A stretch of DNA of 6,357 nt from Gammaproteobacteria bacterium. GTDB lineage: Bacteria; Pseudomonadota; Gammaproteobacteria; Pseudomonadales; Halomonadaceae. The stretch is taken from assembly GCA_023485185.1 (NCBI GenBank), contig JAMCZP010000029.1, positions 1-6,357 of the forward strand. The letters run 5' to 3'. The notes beneath the pieces are model-generated. The model was not told where the DNA came from. It ran no database searches and saw only the letters and a list, made by a program, of their open reading frames with translations. Below, piece by piece: positions 6,124 through 6,357 of the stretch; positions within the stretch are counted from its first letter, which is position 1; each line of letters begins with the position of its first letter. Made by a program: the position numbers and the translations under genes.

Positions 6124-6357
6124 ATGAAAAGAACACTGGCATGGATAACATGGCTGTCGTTGAGTGCTGTAAGTCCCATCGCGCTTGCCGTGGGGCTGGG
6201 GCAAGCGACGGTCAGCTCGTATCTGGACACGCCTTTGGAGGCTGCGGTTCCTTTGTTGGAAAGCAGTGACTATGCGTTAAGTGATATCCGTGTCAGCGTT
6301 GCCGACCAGACAGATTTTGCCGCCGCCGGGCTTGAGTGGAGCCCGCTGGCGGCGGGC
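6124..6357 (+). CDS. fimV: FimV-type pilus/polar assembly protein, N-terminal part (runs off the window)
   Basis: Only the first 78 codons are present. FimV proteins are large inner-membrane proteins with a periplasmic peptidoglycan-binding LysM region and a cytoplasmic TPR part, and they act in type IV pilus/secretin assembly and polar localisation. What is seen: a signal-peptide-like start (MKRTLAWITWLSLSAVSPIALA, likely cut after residue 22), then VGLGQATVSSYLDTPLEAAVPLL and DIRVSVADQTDFAAAGLEWSPL. This matches the conserved FimV N-terminal domain, in which a mature Gly-Leu-Gly start is followed by a segment ending LDAEIEL-like. AGGGAG (6113-6118), 5 nt before the ATG, supports the start. 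The place after asd is the expected one for fimV in pseudomonad-type genomes. No LysM or TPR part is visible, so the full domain set cannot be confirmed. Confidence 0.88.
   Translation, partial: MKRTLAWITWLSLSAVSPIALAVGLGQATVSSYLDTPLEAAVPLLESSDYALSDIRVSVADQTDFAAAGLEWSPLAAG

Noticed and set aside
6327..6345. GC-rich inverted repeat CGGGCT/AGCCCG near the window end
   Set aside because: Lies within the fimV coding region in Ala/Gly-rich codons; likely a coding by-product.

Overview
The window looks like ordinary chromosomal DNA of a gammaproteobacterium. The gene order is LysR-type regulator (divergent) - leuC - leuD - leuB - asd - fimV. From memory this matches the Pseudomonas/Halomonas-type arrangement, not the enteric leuABCD operon. 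The moderate GC content, many acidic residues in the proteins and the style of the intergenic palindromes suggest a lower-GC Halomonas/Vreelandella-like organism. That assignment is inference from general knowledge, not from a search.

Layout. Positions 1-147 are an AT-rich gap with no convincing gene. A LysR-type regulator runs leftward (148-1029). A 196-bp divergent control region follows (1030-1225), with a perfect LysR-style palindrome (1077-1091), a small hairpin and a 13-bp tandem duplication. leuC (1226-2677) and leuD (2681-3328) lie 3 nt apart and appear translationally coupled. A 159-bp gap holds a palindromic repeat. leuB (3488-4567) ends in a 15-bp tandem duplication that copies its stop codon. 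A 251-bp gap holds a second, inverted and diverged copy of the same repeat family, then a consensus -10 box. asd (4819-5931) is closed by a very strong intrinsic terminator (5954-5989). The window ends in the first 78 codons of fimV (6124 onward).

How the genes work together. LeuC and LeuD are the two subunits of 3-isopropylmalate dehydratase, and LeuB is the next enzyme of leucine synthesis. The first enzyme gene, leuA, is not present. The divergent regulator is the obvious candidate to control leuCD, and possibly leuB. Asd makes aspartate semialdehyde for lysine/diaminopimelate, threonine and methionine, so it feeds both protein and cell-wall synthesis. fimV encodes a peptidoglycan-binding inner-membrane protein of polar and type IV pilus assembly, and it is insulated from asd by the terminator.

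I found no undescribed gene system. Everything coding is recognisable housekeeping. The points worth a second look are non-coding: the inverted pair of palindromic repeats flanking leuB, the LysR box, the leuC leader structures and the stop-codon duplication.
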